DNA of 64,000 bases from JANXYY01 sp035530875. Its GTDB lineage: Bacteria > Actinomycetota > Actinomycetes > Nanopelagicales > Nanopelagicaceae. The stretch covers positions 1 to 64,000 of the forward strand of contig DATKUB010000054.1 of assembly GCA_035530875.1 (NCBI GenBank), in the 5' to 3' direction. The notes under the pieces were generated by a model. That model was not told where the DNA came from and ran no database searches. It saw only the letters and a program-made list of their open reading frames with translations. Below, in pieces: positions 8,591-16,182 of the stretch (position 1 is its first letter; each line of letters begins with the position of its first letter). Made by a program: the position numbers and the translations under genes.

Positions 8591-8977
8591 ATGAACATAC
8601 CTCGTGCAAAGTTGGCACTTCTGATTGCCGGGATATATGGCCTGTGCGTCATTGTGGCGGGGTTTCTAGTGCCCATGTATTCGACTCTCAGTGTCTCGTC
8701 GACAGGTAAGGAGATACGTGGATCCGCAACTCTTGTGACCGAGAATGGAATCAATGTCGTCTTCGTCCTCGCTATCCCCCTCATTGTTACGCTTGCCACT
8801 GGGCTCGCGCTAAAATTTCATGCAAAACGTCGAACAATGGTTGTGGCCTGGACGCTCGCTAGTTTGCTGGCCTTGTTCAATCTGGCAGCCATAATGACCA
8901 TCGGACTATTCATCGCGCCAGTCACCATCTGCCTGTTTTACGCCTGCAGCCGATACACACCCGATAAAGAGAAATAA
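8591..8977 (+). CDS. hypothetical four-helix membrane protein
   Basis: 128 residues, not recognised. Hydrophobic helices appear near residues 7-28 (LALLIAGIYGLCVIVAGFLV), 53-74, 83-105 and 104-120, with a hydrophilic loop after the first helix (VSSTGKEIRGSATLV) predicted outside. It may be a small regulator or transporter accessory; no catalytic motif is visible. It stands alone between two minus-strand genes. The 193 bases before it contain no supportable gene. Confidence 0.6.
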   Translation: MNIPRAKLALLIAGIYGLCVIVAGFLVPMYSTLSVSSTGKEIRGSATLVTENGINVVFVLAIPLIVTLATGLALKFHAKRRTMVVAWTLASLLALFNLAAIMTIGLFIAPVTICLFYACSRYTPDKEK

Positions 8978-9096
8978 TGGATCGAAATGTTCGTTTACCG
9001 ATCGGCGATCACTACGATGGCCACCTAAACAGCGGGGATAATTCGACGAAACATCTCGCTCGCGCCCCCTAAGGGAAGTTGGGGATGGAAACGGAA

Positions 9097-9483
9097 CTAG
9101 TCCGTGACGGGCGAAGTATCAGTTGAGTCCGGTGAACTCGCATTGAGGCGATTGTTCCGTTCAGTTTCCAGTTCTTTGTTCAGTCGATCACGGTCTTGAC
9201 GCAGAGTCTCTGCCTCGCGCTTGGTGTTTTTCAGCTCGCGGCGCATTCCGCCGGAAGCTAGTCGTCGAGTTAACGCTCGCCAAAGCAGGACGAGCCCCAG
9301 CATTCCAACAACCCCTGCCACTGCGCCGTAGAAGAACAGCATCCCCGTTGATACGTTGGTCAGGTGCTGTCCGAAAATGCCAAAGTCGCCGAATGTGTGA
9401 CTGCTACCGCTGTTGGTAGCAACACCAGCCACCACGACTGCCGCAGCGACGATTAGCGCGATCCATCCAATAACAACAATCAT
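9097..9483 (-). CDS. hypothetical two-helix membrane protein with C-terminal coiled coil
   Basis: 128 residues from the ATG at 9483, which has a strong GGAGGTG ribosome-binding site six bases upstream; the frame stays open to 9603 but that start is less likely. Two membrane helices (residues 1-22 and about 48-72) flank an external loop with TNSGSSHTFGDFGIFGQHL. The tail (residues 85-118) is charged and heptad-like (RDRLNKELETERN), ending in an acidic Ser/Thr stretch. This layout occurs in small actinobacterial membrane proteins of unknown function. The 268 bases up to the next gene hold no clear gene. Confidence 0.65.
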   Translation of the reverse strand: MIVVIGWIALIVAAAVVVAGVATNSGSSHTFGDFGIFGQHLTNVSTGMLFFYGAVAGVVGMLGLVLLWRALTRRLASGGMRRELKNTKREAETLRQDRDRLNKELETERNNRLNASSPDSTDTSPVTD

Positions 9484-9751
9484 GTCCGCACCTCCAATAT
9501 CTCTTAGAAACGTAGCACTCTGATCTTTGACTGATCGAAGTAGAACGAGAAGAAGGAAAAATATAGAAAGCGAGATATATGACCAGTCAACGTTGAACTT
9601 CATCTGGTGTCAATGGTTTGAGCCGATTAAATACGAAAGTTCAGCACCTTCATAGAATCATTCACAATGCAGCTTTCGTTTTTGTCGGATAACATCGAAT
9701 TACCAACCACTCACTTCTAATTACTGAGCGCTTTTTGACAGGAGATACAAA

Positions 9752-10378
9752 GTGTCACTACGACTCGGCGACGAGGCCCCGAACTTCAATGCGAACACCA
9801 CCGAAGGTCGAATCGACTTCCATGATTGGAAGTCTGAGTCATGGGCGGTGCTGTTCAGCCACCCGGCAGATTTCACACCGGTCTGCACAACTGAACTCGG
9901 TCGAACCGCACAACTTAACAGTGAGTTCACCAAACGGAACGTCAAAACTATTGCGGTCTCTGTCGACGACGTTGAGAGTCACCGAAATTGGGCACCTGAC
10001 ATCGGTGATGTCGGCGGCACAGACCTGAATTTTCCAATCATCGATGACACCGACCGCACCGTGGCCAATCTTTACGACATGATTCACCCCGGCGAAGGAG
10101 ACACCTCAACCGTTCGTTCCGTGTTCATCATCGACCCCGCCAACAAGGTGCGCTTAACCCTCACCTATCCAAAGTCAGTGGGTCGTAATTTTGATGAGAT
10201 ACTTCGCGTCATCGACGCGCTCCAACTCACCGATACATCCCCGGTAGCCACTCCGGCCGATTGGAGACCAGGCGACAAAGTTATCGTCTCCACATCTGTT
10301 TCCACTGCCGACGCCAAGGAGCGGTTTAAAAACGTCGAAGAGGTAAAGCCCTACCTGCGCTTTGCCTCTCGGCCGTAG
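9752..10378 (+). CDS. 1-Cys peroxiredoxin (Prx6-type)
   Basis: 208-residue cytosolic peroxidase. The peroxidatic Cys lies in FTPVCTTELGR near residue 45, with SHPADFTP before it and VDDVESHRNWAPDI after it. There is no second conserved Cys where 2-Cys enzymes have one, and the extended C-terminal dimerisation region (ATPADWRPGDKVIVS) is typical of the Prx6 group. GTG start at 9752 with GGAGAT ribosome-binding site. It is followed by a perfect 13-bp hairpin. Physiological reductant unknown. Confidence 0.93.
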   Translation: MSLRLGDEAPNFNANTTEGRIDFHDWKSESWAVLFSHPADFTPVCTTELGRTAQLNSEFTKRNVKTIAVSVDDVESHRNWAPDIGDVGGTDLNFPIIDDTDRTVANLYDMIHPGEGDTSTVRSVFIIDPANKVRLTLTYPKSVGRNFDEILRVIDALQLTDTSPVATPADWRPGDKVIVSTSVSTADAKERFKNVEEVKPYLRFASRP

Positions 10379-10390
10379 CAGTACCTAGCT

Positions 10391-10429
10391 GTTCTCTGCC
10401 GAGCGATAATACGTAACTCGGCAGAGAAC
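10391..10429. terminator. perfect 13-bp hairpin between convergent genes, no U-tract
   Basis: GTTCTCTGCCGAG (10391-10403) pairs perfectly with CTCGGCAGAGAAC (10417-10429) around a 13-base loop. It lies 12 bases after the peroxiredoxin stop and about 50 bases beyond the convergent gene's stop, so it could end transcripts from both sides. No T-run follows on either strand, so it would be a U-less terminator or an mRNA 3'-end stabiliser. Confidence 0.6.
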
Positions 10430-10477
10430 GAGCCTGCACGATTCAGAACCCGCAACGCAAAGAACACATCTGCCCAG

Positions 10478-11254
10478 TTAGGGCGTGCTAATAACCCTTG
10501 ACGGCTGGGCTGGATAACCATGTACCGCGCCGAAACGCTCGTCTTGGCCGGGAGCGAAAGAGAGCCCACCGAGCCCAGTTCGATAAGTGACTCCGCTGCT
10601 CAACAGGAGTTCCCCAGCCGGCGAATAAAGTTGGATGAGACTTCCCTCTACCGTCCTTGGTGATCCCTCGACTGCTGCACGAAGTTGGTCGATCGTCCAC
10701 AACGCCTTGGTGTTGTCGGGAACGGTGAAACTCACCCAAATCGCACTGTCCTGGGGATGCAAGATGATCAACTTCCGGACCTTGAGACCGAACTTTACGG
10801 CCGCATCGTGAATACGCGAGCGGAGCACGTCGTCGCTGGGTGAGTTGAATTGCTGGCCAGCGCCACCTGTCGCCTGGGTAGTTGGTTTGCCACGGCTCAT
10901 CAAGTTCCCAACGGCACCCCGCGCCAACACGTCCAGCCAGGTTGCTTCAACACCAGTTGGGTTTACGCCTGCGAACTCAACAGTTAACCAAGGGATATTC
11001 GTGGGTGCGTCCCTCGGCTTCGGGCTACCCACCTTGATGTTCCGGACCGGCGTCCCGGCAAAATCAGCGAGCACTCGCGCCACCGCTTGGGTAACCGTGA
11101 GTTCTTTGTCAGGCGCGCCGGACGGTTGTGACATCTGGGGGCTTTGATTACCCCGGGTCAGAATTGAGGCGAAGGCGATGCCACCGAACATGGTTAGGCT
11201 CACGATGATGCCGATCACGAGCCTTCGGCCACGAGGGGAACCATCACGACCCAT
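10478..11254 (-). CDS. hypothetical membrane-anchored extracytoplasmic protein
   Basis: 258 residues from the ATG at 11254, preceded by GGGAGGCGG; the open frame reaches 11296. After a basic N-terminus (GSPRGRR), one hydrophobic segment (LVIGIIVSLTMFGGIAFASIL, about residues 12-32) is a signal anchor. The rest is soluble, with no motif I recognise. It resembles GerMN/lipoprotein-like actinobacterial surface proteins only in layout. Function unknown. Convergent with the peroxiredoxin gene. Confidence 0.65.
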   Translation of the reverse strand: MGRDGSPRGRRLVIGIIVSLTMFGGIAFASILTRGNQSPQMSQPSGAPDKELTVTQAVARVLADFAGTPVRNIKVGSPKPRDAPTNIPWLTVEFAGVNPTGVEATWLDVLARGAVGNLMSRGKPTTQATGGAGQQFNSPSDDVLRSRIHDAAVKFGLKVRKLIILHPQDSAIWVSFTVPDNTKALWTIDQLRAAVEGSPRTVEGSLIQLYSPAGELLLSSGVTYRTGLGGLSFAPGQDERFGAVHGYPAQPSRVISTP

Positions 11255-11444
11255 TTTTCCGCCTCCCGTGCATGCAAACGCTCTTGACGCTAGCACCGGA
11301 TTCGGTAGAAGCCCTGTTAGTTGCGAAAATAGATTTCTCGTCGGATGAACCTTGAATTGTTACAGAGAACTGGATCCTCAAAGTGGGCACGAAATCTGGA
11401 TTTGTGTGGCAGTATGAAAACACAACCTGAGTTGAGGAGAATCT

Positions 11445-11579
11445 ATGTTTGGCGCCATCGGAATCTTGGCCCTGCTTGCATATTCAGTGATTCCTATCGC
11501 GATTCTCTGGTACGTCGTATTCAGCGCAACGCGAGCCGGCGTTCGAGCCGCAATGAGAGAATCAGACCCCGTGTCTTGA
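11445..11579 (+). CDS. small membrane protein
   Basis: 44-residue open frame with a GAGGAG ribosome-binding site 6-7 bases before the ATG at 11445 and TGA at 11577-11579. A hydrophobic N-terminal helix (residues 3-27, GILALLAYSVIPIAILWYVV) is followed by a basic segment and an acidic end. No family recognised. A longer overlapping frame (11345-11590) has no such start signal and is the less likely product. Confidence 0.55.
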   Translation: MFGAIGILALLAYSVIPIAILWYVVFSATRAGVRAAMRESDPVS

Positions 11580-11639
11580 GTTGGAGCTGACCCTTACGCA
11601 GGCGAGGGCGCGCCAGTAAGGTGAACGTACAAAGCGCAT

Positions 11640-12040
11640 CTATCCGATTCCCAAAGTTTTTCCAAAATCCTTAAGCAAGATCATCAGTTGATCCGAATCA
11701 ATTGGAGACTCCTCGAAACCAAACCGTTTATAGAAATCTGCAGCCTCTTCATCTATCGGATGAGTCAATATGGCACGAACCCCTGCATCTTTTGAAATGT
11801 TTACGGCCCGCACAACTGCATCCTTCAGAAGCGCGCGACCCAGGCCAATTCCTTGGTGTCCTTCGTCAATAGCCAGTCGGCAAGGAGAATCACGAGGATC
11901 TTGGTGGCTGCTGTACCTGATGGTTTTGCTTGAAGCGCAGTACGTTTCAGCCATTCATATAATGCTGGCCTGCCCGAGCAGACCGATTCCAGATCGTGTT
12001 CTTTTTCAATTTGAGTAGGTGGGTTGGGCGTTACTCCCAA
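11640..12040 (-). pseudogene. TacT-like GNAT toxin, broken by internal deletion and frameshift
   Basis: Two frames together resemble a GNAT tRNA-acetylating toxin of the TacT type. The N-terminal part (12040 downward) reads EHDLESVCSGRPALYEWL and TALQAKPSGTAAT, matching the start of such toxins. The acetyl-CoA binding half lies in another frame (from about 11890 down): CRLAIDEGHQGIGLGRALL, then ADFYKRFGFEES. Between them about 30 residues expected in homologues are absent and the frame changes. Neither frame could make a full enzyme. The remnant overlaps the end of the antitoxin gene by 10 bases, the normal TacAT arrangement. Confidence 0.75.
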
Positions 12041-12303
12041 GGCGCTGGCTCCGAAAGTAGATCGAGAAGACCAGAATTGACTTTGGCTGGCGCATTAAGT
12101 GCTTCCTCAAATTTGGTGAAAGCCTCGGCATCTGCGAAGAAGAGTCTCCAATCGAGGAGGGTATTTTCTGCAGCAATCAATGCGCTCTCAAGGACAAAAT
12201 CGGTGAGCGACTTATTGCTAGCGGCCGCGGCACGAGAAAGGAGCGCACGCTGGGTGGCGCTGATCCTGAAACCTAACCGGTCGCTTTTCGTAGTTTCAGC
12301 CAT
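12031..12303 (-). CDS. DUF1778 (TacA-type) antitoxin, orphaned
   Basis: 90-residue ribbon-helix-helix antitoxin. The N-terminal DNA-binding part reads SDRLGFRISATQRALLSRAAA, followed by LTDFVLESALIAAE and a C-terminal toxin-neutralising tail with FEEALNAPAKVNSGLLDLL. ATG at 12303 has a GGAGG ribosome-binding site; the open frame continues to 12396. In TacAT pairs it would bind the GNAT toxin and repress the operon. Here the toxin is broken, so this would be a free antitoxin or transcriptional repressor. A TTGACA hexamer is present at 12355-12360 on the same strand. Confidence 0.85.
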   Translation of the reverse strand: MAETTKSDRLGFRISATQRALLSRAAAASNKSLTDFVLESALIAAENTLLDWRLFFADAEAFTKFEEALNAPAKVNSGLLDLLSEPAPWE

Positions 12304-12584
12304 GGACAGGGCGACCTCCTTGCGTACGTACCTCGTGCATACACCGTAAGTCCATGTCAAGCGCAGAGGCGAACTGGCGAAACAATTAGTGCCCAAACGC
12401 CGTAAAAATGCGTCTGGCTAGCAGGAACTTGGCGAAATTTGGCCAATCCCCAGGACGCTTAGGCGAAGAACTCACCGAGACCCCTAACGTTCGCGGAAGC
12501 TGTCGACCATGCTAGGGCGATCCTGCAAGAACCTTTGACCTATGAGAATTGAAGCCGCATCATTATTAAAACCAAATTCACTAT
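12304..12584. other. intergenic stretch with no supportable gene
   Basis: About 280 bases between the antitoxin gene and the tandem repeat. It contains the likely antitoxin promoter region (TTGACA on the minus strand at 12355-12360, and the palindrome GTACGTAC at 12323-12330). A short minus-strand frame ending at 12484 (ASILIGQRFLQDRPSMVDSF) runs out of the repeat and may be a gene remnant, but I cannot assign it. Confidence 0.5.
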
Positions 12585-12792
12585 GAGGCAAGCCGCCGTT
12601 CACGGGAGGCAAGCCGCCACTCACGGGAGGCAAGCCGCCACTCACGGGAGGCAAGCCGCCACTCACGGGAGGCAAGCCGCCACTCACGGGAGGCAAGCCG
12701 CCGTTCACGGGAGGCAAGCCGCCGTTCACGGGAGGCAAGCCGCCACTCACGGGAGGCGAGCCGCCACTCACGGGAGGCAAGCCGCCACTCGG
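12585..12792 (+). repeat. 10-copy tandem array of a 21-bp repeat (locus 1)
   Basis: Ten nearly identical 21-bp units, GGGAGGCAAGCCGCC followed by (A/G)(C/T)TCAC. Units vary only at ACTCAC versus GTTCAC and one GGCAAG to GGCGAG change; the first and last are incomplete. The array starts 8 bases beyond the proB stop. Five of six frames are open through it because 21 is a multiple of three. The same unit, in the opposite orientation, recurs at 30554-30614 and 55487-55547. Confidence 0.95.
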
Positions 12793-12800
12793 CTATAGCG

Positions 12801-13922
12801 CTAGAGCAAGACCAGATCGTCGCGATGCACGAGTTCGCGCTCGTACTCCGCGCCAAGCGTCGCACCAAGTTCCCTAGTGGTGCGGCCAAGTAGTTGCGGA
12901 ATCTCATTGGAATCAAACGCAATCAGGCCGCGGGCAACTACAGCACCATATTCGTCGACTAGATCTACGGCTTCCCCGGCGGTGAACTCACCCGAAACCG
13001 CAGTGACGCCAGCAGGTAGGAGCGACAACCGGCGCTCGACGACGGCGGCAACGGCGCCGTTATCCAGAACAAGTCTCCCCCGCGGCGAAGAAGCATGTGC
13101 AAGCCAGAGAAGTCGGGATGGCCGCCGCTCTTCACCACCGTGGAAGAAGGTGCCAATCTCTTCACCGGCCAGTGCGGCCGCAGCGTTAGGCGTCGCAGTG
13201 AGAACGACAGGGATGCCGGCAGTCATCGCAATGCGAGCAGCTTCAATCTTGGTCGCCATACCACCAGTGCCGACGCCAGCGCTGCCGGTCTTGCCGATTT
13301 CAATGTTGTTTAGTTCGTCAATCGAGCGAACTTCCCCAATTGGCAGAACGCCAGCCTTCTTGGGATCGGCGGTGTAAAGCGCATCAACATCAGAGAGCAG
13401 AACCAACAAATCTGCATGCACCAAATGTGCGACTAGAGCAGCAAGCCGATCGTTGTCGCCGAGACGAATTTCGTGCGTGGCGACGGTGTCGTTCTCATTA
13501 ATGATCGGCACGACTCCAAGAGCGAGCAACCTCGTAAGTGTCCGTTGTGCATTTTGATAGTGGCTTCGACGAATGACATCTTCTGCAGTGAGCAGAATCT
13601 GTCCGGCAGTAATTCCATAGCGAGCAAATGATTCGGTATAGCGGTGCATTAGAAGACCCTGGCCAACAGAGGCCGCGGCTTGCTGAGTCGCTAGGTCCTT
13701 TGGTCTTCGCTTTAAGCCAAGTGGCGCAAGTCCCGTGGCGATTGCGCCAGATGATACGAGTAGCACCTCGCAACCGGATTGACGAGAAGCTGCCAGAGAA
13801 TCAACCAGTTTATTAATCGCATCGCTATCTAGCGCAGAACCAGCAACTCCAGTCAGCGACGAAGAGCCGACCTTAACCACAATTCGCTTAGCATTAACTA
13901 CTTGATCACGCATCATCTTCAT
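12801..13922 (-). CDS. proB: glutamate 5-kinase
   Basis: 373-residue ProB, phosphorylates glutamate as the first step of proline synthesis. The amino-acid kinase domain shows KRIVVKVGSSSLTG, LLVSSGAIATG, INENDTVA and the GVGTGGMATKIEAA motif; a C-terminal PUA domain follows from about residue 280. Three ATG codons (13922, 13916, 13913) are possible; the first overlaps the obg stop by 17 bases, suggesting coupled translation. A 21-bp repeat array lies just after the stop, and proA is 7.6 kb away. Confidence 0.95.
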   Translation of the reverse strand: MKMMRDQVVNAKRIVVKVGSSSLTGVAGSALDSDAINKLVDSLAASRQSGCEVLLVSSGAIATGLAPLGLKRRPKDLATQQAAASVGQGLLMHRYTESFARYGITAGQILLTAEDVIRRSHYQNAQRTLTRLLALGVVPIINENDTVATHEIRLGDNDRLAALVAHLVHADLLVLLSDVDALYTADPKKAGVLPIGEVRSIDELNNIEIGKTGSAGVGTGGMATKIEAARIAMTAGIPVVLTATPNAAAALAGEEIGTFFHGGEERRPSRLLWLAHASSPRGRLVLDNGAVAAVVERRLSLLPAGVTAVSGEFTAGEAVDLVDEYGAVVARGLIAFDSNEIPQLLGRTTRELGATLGAEYERELVHRDDLVLL

Positions 13923-15354
13923 CGTCTTCTATGTCGGTCCAATAAGGGATTACCGCATCGGCGTCGTTAGCGTCGTCGTCCAATTCGATCTCGGCTTCGA
14001 TGCCGCGCTCGAGCCTGAGGTCGCCGCCGCGAGGTCCATGGAGGAGCTCAGCGCCAGCTTCAATGCTCGGCTCCCAATCAAAGACGACACCTGCATCGCC
14101 GGCGCCAATTCTTACTTCATCACCACGCTTTGCACCCAACTTCAGTAGAGCCTTTTCTACCCCAAGTCGCGCCAAGCGATCCGCCAGGTAACCGACTGCT
14201 TCCGTGTTGCCGAAATCAGTCTGACGTACCCAACGCTCCGGCTTATCGCCACGAATCAGGAAGGCACCCGTCTGTTTCACAATGGTAAAACCAGCATCAT
14301 TTACGGCAATTGGTTTAATAATGATTCGGGCCGATTCGCGAACCGGCGTTGCTGCACGAACCTGTTGAACAAGGCGTCCCATCGCATACATCAGATCCTG
14401 CAGGCCCTCATGCGTTGCCGCAGAAACCGGATATACCTCGTAGCCGCGATCTTTGAGTTGAGCAGTGACCATCTCAGCCATCTCGCGACCGTCGGGAAGA
14501 TCAATCTTGTTCAGCGCGATCATCCTGGGGCGATCAGCTAAACCACCGTGCGCGGCAAGTTCTTCCTCGATCGCATCGAGATCACGTAGTGGGTCGCGAT
14601 CGCTTTCAAGGCTCCCGCAGTCGATTACGTGGACGATCGCAGCGCATCGCTCAATGTGCCTAAGGAACTCATGCCCAAGCCCCTTGCCTTCACTCGCGCC
14701 AGGGATCAGCCCTGGAACATCGGCAACGGTAAAGCGCATGTCTCCGGCCTGAACAACACCAAGGTTTGGCACCAGAGTCGTAAAGGGGTAGTCGGCAATC
14801 TTCGGACGAGCCTGCGAAATGGAGGCAATGAGCGAAGACTTTCCAGCGCTTGGATAACCGACAAGCGCGACGTCAGCAACGCTCTTAAGCACTAGGCGTA
14901 CTTGCTTGATTTCGCCTGGTTCGCCAAGCAATGCAAACCCAGGAGCCCGTCGCTTGCTCGAGGAGAGGGCCGCATTGCCGAGCCCACCTCGGCCCCCGCG
15001 GGCGAGTACATAACGCACTCCGACGCCGAGCAAGTCGATGATCAGATTTCCTTGCAAGTCCTCAACCACGGTGCCATCTGGCACCAGAAGCACCAAGTCC
15101 TCGCCGGAATAACCGTCTTTGTTGGAGCCGTATCCCGGCCGACCACTGGTGGCTTTCCGGTGCGGCGAGTGATGGTAATCAAGAAGTGTGGTTGTGTTTC
15201 CATCGACCTCGAGAATGATGTCCCCACCTCGGCCGCCGTTTCCGCCATCTGGGCCGGCCAGCGGTTTGAATTTCTCGCGTCTGATTGAGACACAGCCTCG
15301 GCCGCCGTCTCCAGCTGTTGCATAAAGGAGGACTTGATCGACGAAAGTCGTCAT
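13906..15354 (-). CDS. obg: GTPase Obg (CgtA)
   Basis: 482-residue essential GTPase in 50S ribosome assembly and growth control. The glycine-rich Obg domain covers residues ~1-155 (AGDGGRGCVSIRREKF, GPDGGNGGRGGDI). The G domain begins at GYPSAGKSSLIAS, with DVPGLIPGASEGKGLG and NKID motifs. A C-terminal OCT domain follows, ending in a long acidic tail (ELDDDANDADAV, DIEDDEDD). ATG at 15354 has GGAG at the right distance; a GTG at 15360 is less likely. It follows a strong terminator after rpmA, so it must have its own promoter in 15361-15400. Confidence 0.96.
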   Translation of the reverse strand: MTTFVDQVLLYATAGDGGRGCVSIRREKFKPLAGPDGGNGGRGGDIILEVDGNTTTLLDYHHSPHRKATSGRPGYGSNKDGYSGEDLVLLVPDGTVVEDLQGNLIIDLLGVGVRYVLARGGRGGLGNAALSSSKRRAPGFALLGEPGEIKQVRLVLKSVADVALVGYPSAGKSSLIASISQARPKIADYPFTTLVPNLGVVQAGDMRFTVADVPGLIPGASEGKGLGHEFLRHIERCAAIVHVIDCGSLESDRDPLRDLDAIEEELAAHGGLADRPRMIALNKIDLPDGREMAEMVTAQLKDRGYEVYPVSAATHEGLQDLMYAMGRLVQQVRAATPVRESARIIIKPIAVNDAGFTIVKQTGAFLIRGDKPERWVRQTDFGNTEAVGYLADRLARLGVEKALLKLGAKRGDEVRIGAGDAGVVFDWEPSIEAGAELLHGPRGGDLRLERGIEAEIELDDDANDADAVIPYWTDIEDDEDDA

Positions 15355-15398
15355 AACCACTCCTTCATTTGAGATAGATCGCAGTACAAAATACCTAT

Positions 15399-15440
15399 AA
15401 AAAATAAAAGAGGACGAACCGGAATCCCCGGCCCGCCCTC
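15399..15440 (-). terminator. rho-independent terminator after rpmA
   Basis: On the minus strand, GAGGGCGGGCCGG pairs with CCGGTTCGTCCTC over 13 positions (with G-T wobbles) around a 5-base loop, followed at once by TTTTATTTTTT. It lies 18 bases after the rpmA stop and would separate rplU-rpmA from obg. Confidence 0.9.
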
Positions 15441-15457
15441 AATTAAGAGCGTGTCGG

Positions 15458-15712
15458 CTACGCGGCTGGAACCACATTCACTACGCGACGACCGCGACGC
15501 ATACCGAATTCAACGGCACCTGCCGCGAGCGCGAAGAGTGTGTCGTCCTTGCCACGACCCACGTTTTCACCTGGGTGGAAGTGGGTGCCGCGTTGGCGGA
15601 CGATGATTTCGCCGGAGCCAACAACCTGACCGCCGAAGCGCTTAACGCCAAGGCGCTGCGCGTTGGAGTCGCGACCGTTACGGGTGGATGAAGCACCCTT
15701 CTTATGGGCCAT
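15458..15712 (-). CDS. rpmA: 50S ribosomal protein L27
   Basis: 84-residue L27, whose N-terminus reaches the peptidyl transferase centre. MAHKKGASSTRNGRDSNAQRLGVK, the basic IIVRQRGTHFHPG and GRGKDDTLFA motifs are family signatures. There is no N-terminal cleavable extension of the Firmicutes type. It is 4 bases after rplU, with a terminator downstream. Confidence 0.98.
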   Translation of the reverse strand: MAHKKGASSTRNGRDSNAQRLGVKRFGGQVVGSGEIIVRQRGTHFHPGENVGRGKDDTLFALAAGAVEFGMRRGRRVVNVVPAA

Positions 15713-15716
15713 CTGA

Positions 15717-16031
15717 TTACTCCCCCTTCGAAATCTCAGTTACCTTGATTCGCGTGCGCTTCGCGCGGAAGCCCTGACGACGGCGGTAACCGGTCTTGTT
15801 CTTGTAGCGAAGGATGTGAATCTTTTCGCCCTTGATCTCTTCTAGAACCTCGGCAGTGACGGTGACGCCAGCCAGGGCCTTTGAATCTGAGGTGACTGCG
15901 GCTCCGTCAACCAGGAGCAGGGCAGGCAGGTTGATGGAAGCGCCTGGCACTTGGTGAACGCGATCAATCAGGAGCACGTCGCCTACGGCAACCTTCTCCT
16001 GGCGCCCACCAGCTTTAACGATGGCGTACAC
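15717..16031 (-). CDS. rplU: 50S ribosomal protein L21
   Basis: 104-residue L21, a 23S rRNA-binding assembly protein. The start is the GTG at 16031, giving the family-typical (M)YAIVKAGGRQEKV; the frame continues four codons upstream. The C-terminal KNKTGYRRRQGFRAKRTRIKV is the conserved rRNA-contacting end. It has a probable promoter at 16116-16145 and heads a two-gene unit with rpmA. Confidence 0.97.
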   Translation of the reverse strand: MYAIVKAGGRQEKVAVGDVLLIDRVHQVPGASINLPALLLVDGAAVTSDSKALAGVTVTAEVLEEIKGEKIHILRYKNKTGYRRRQGFRAKRTRIKVTEISKGE

Positions 16032-16115
16032 GGCACTTCTCACTTTCTATAAGAAAACACTTCTTTGTTGGTCTGTCCGGCAAAAATCAGTGGCGACCGA
16101 TGGCCGCAAGGGCTA

Positions 16116-16145
16116 AGGGTACGGATTGGGCGTGGGTTGGGTCAA
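16116..16145 (-). promoter_or_regulatory. putative sigma-70/SigA promoter for rplU-rpmA
   Basis: On the minus strand TTGACC (rc of 16140-16145), an 18-base spacer and TACCCT (rc of 16116-16121) match the -35 and TANNNT -10 pattern of actinobacterial housekeeping promoters. It would start transcription about 75-80 bases before the rplU start codon, leaving room for a leader. Confidence 0.5.
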
Positions 16146-16182
16146 ACCAGCCAATTTACGACCTTACCCAACTGCAGACCCC

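Noticed and set aside
11345..11590. 81-residue plus-strand frame
   Set aside because: It lacks a ribosome-binding site; an overlapping shorter frame from 11445 has a good one and a plausible membrane helix.
12484..12780. Pro/Gly-rich 98-residue frame on the minus strand
   Set aside because: Most of it is the translated 21-bp repeat; the non-repeat tail (about 30 residues) has no recognised family and no start of its own.
12585..12792. Possible CRISPR array at the tandem repeat
   Set aside because: Units are 21 bp and directly adjacent with no unique spacers, there are no cas genes, and the unit also occurs elsewhere. It is a tandem repeat.
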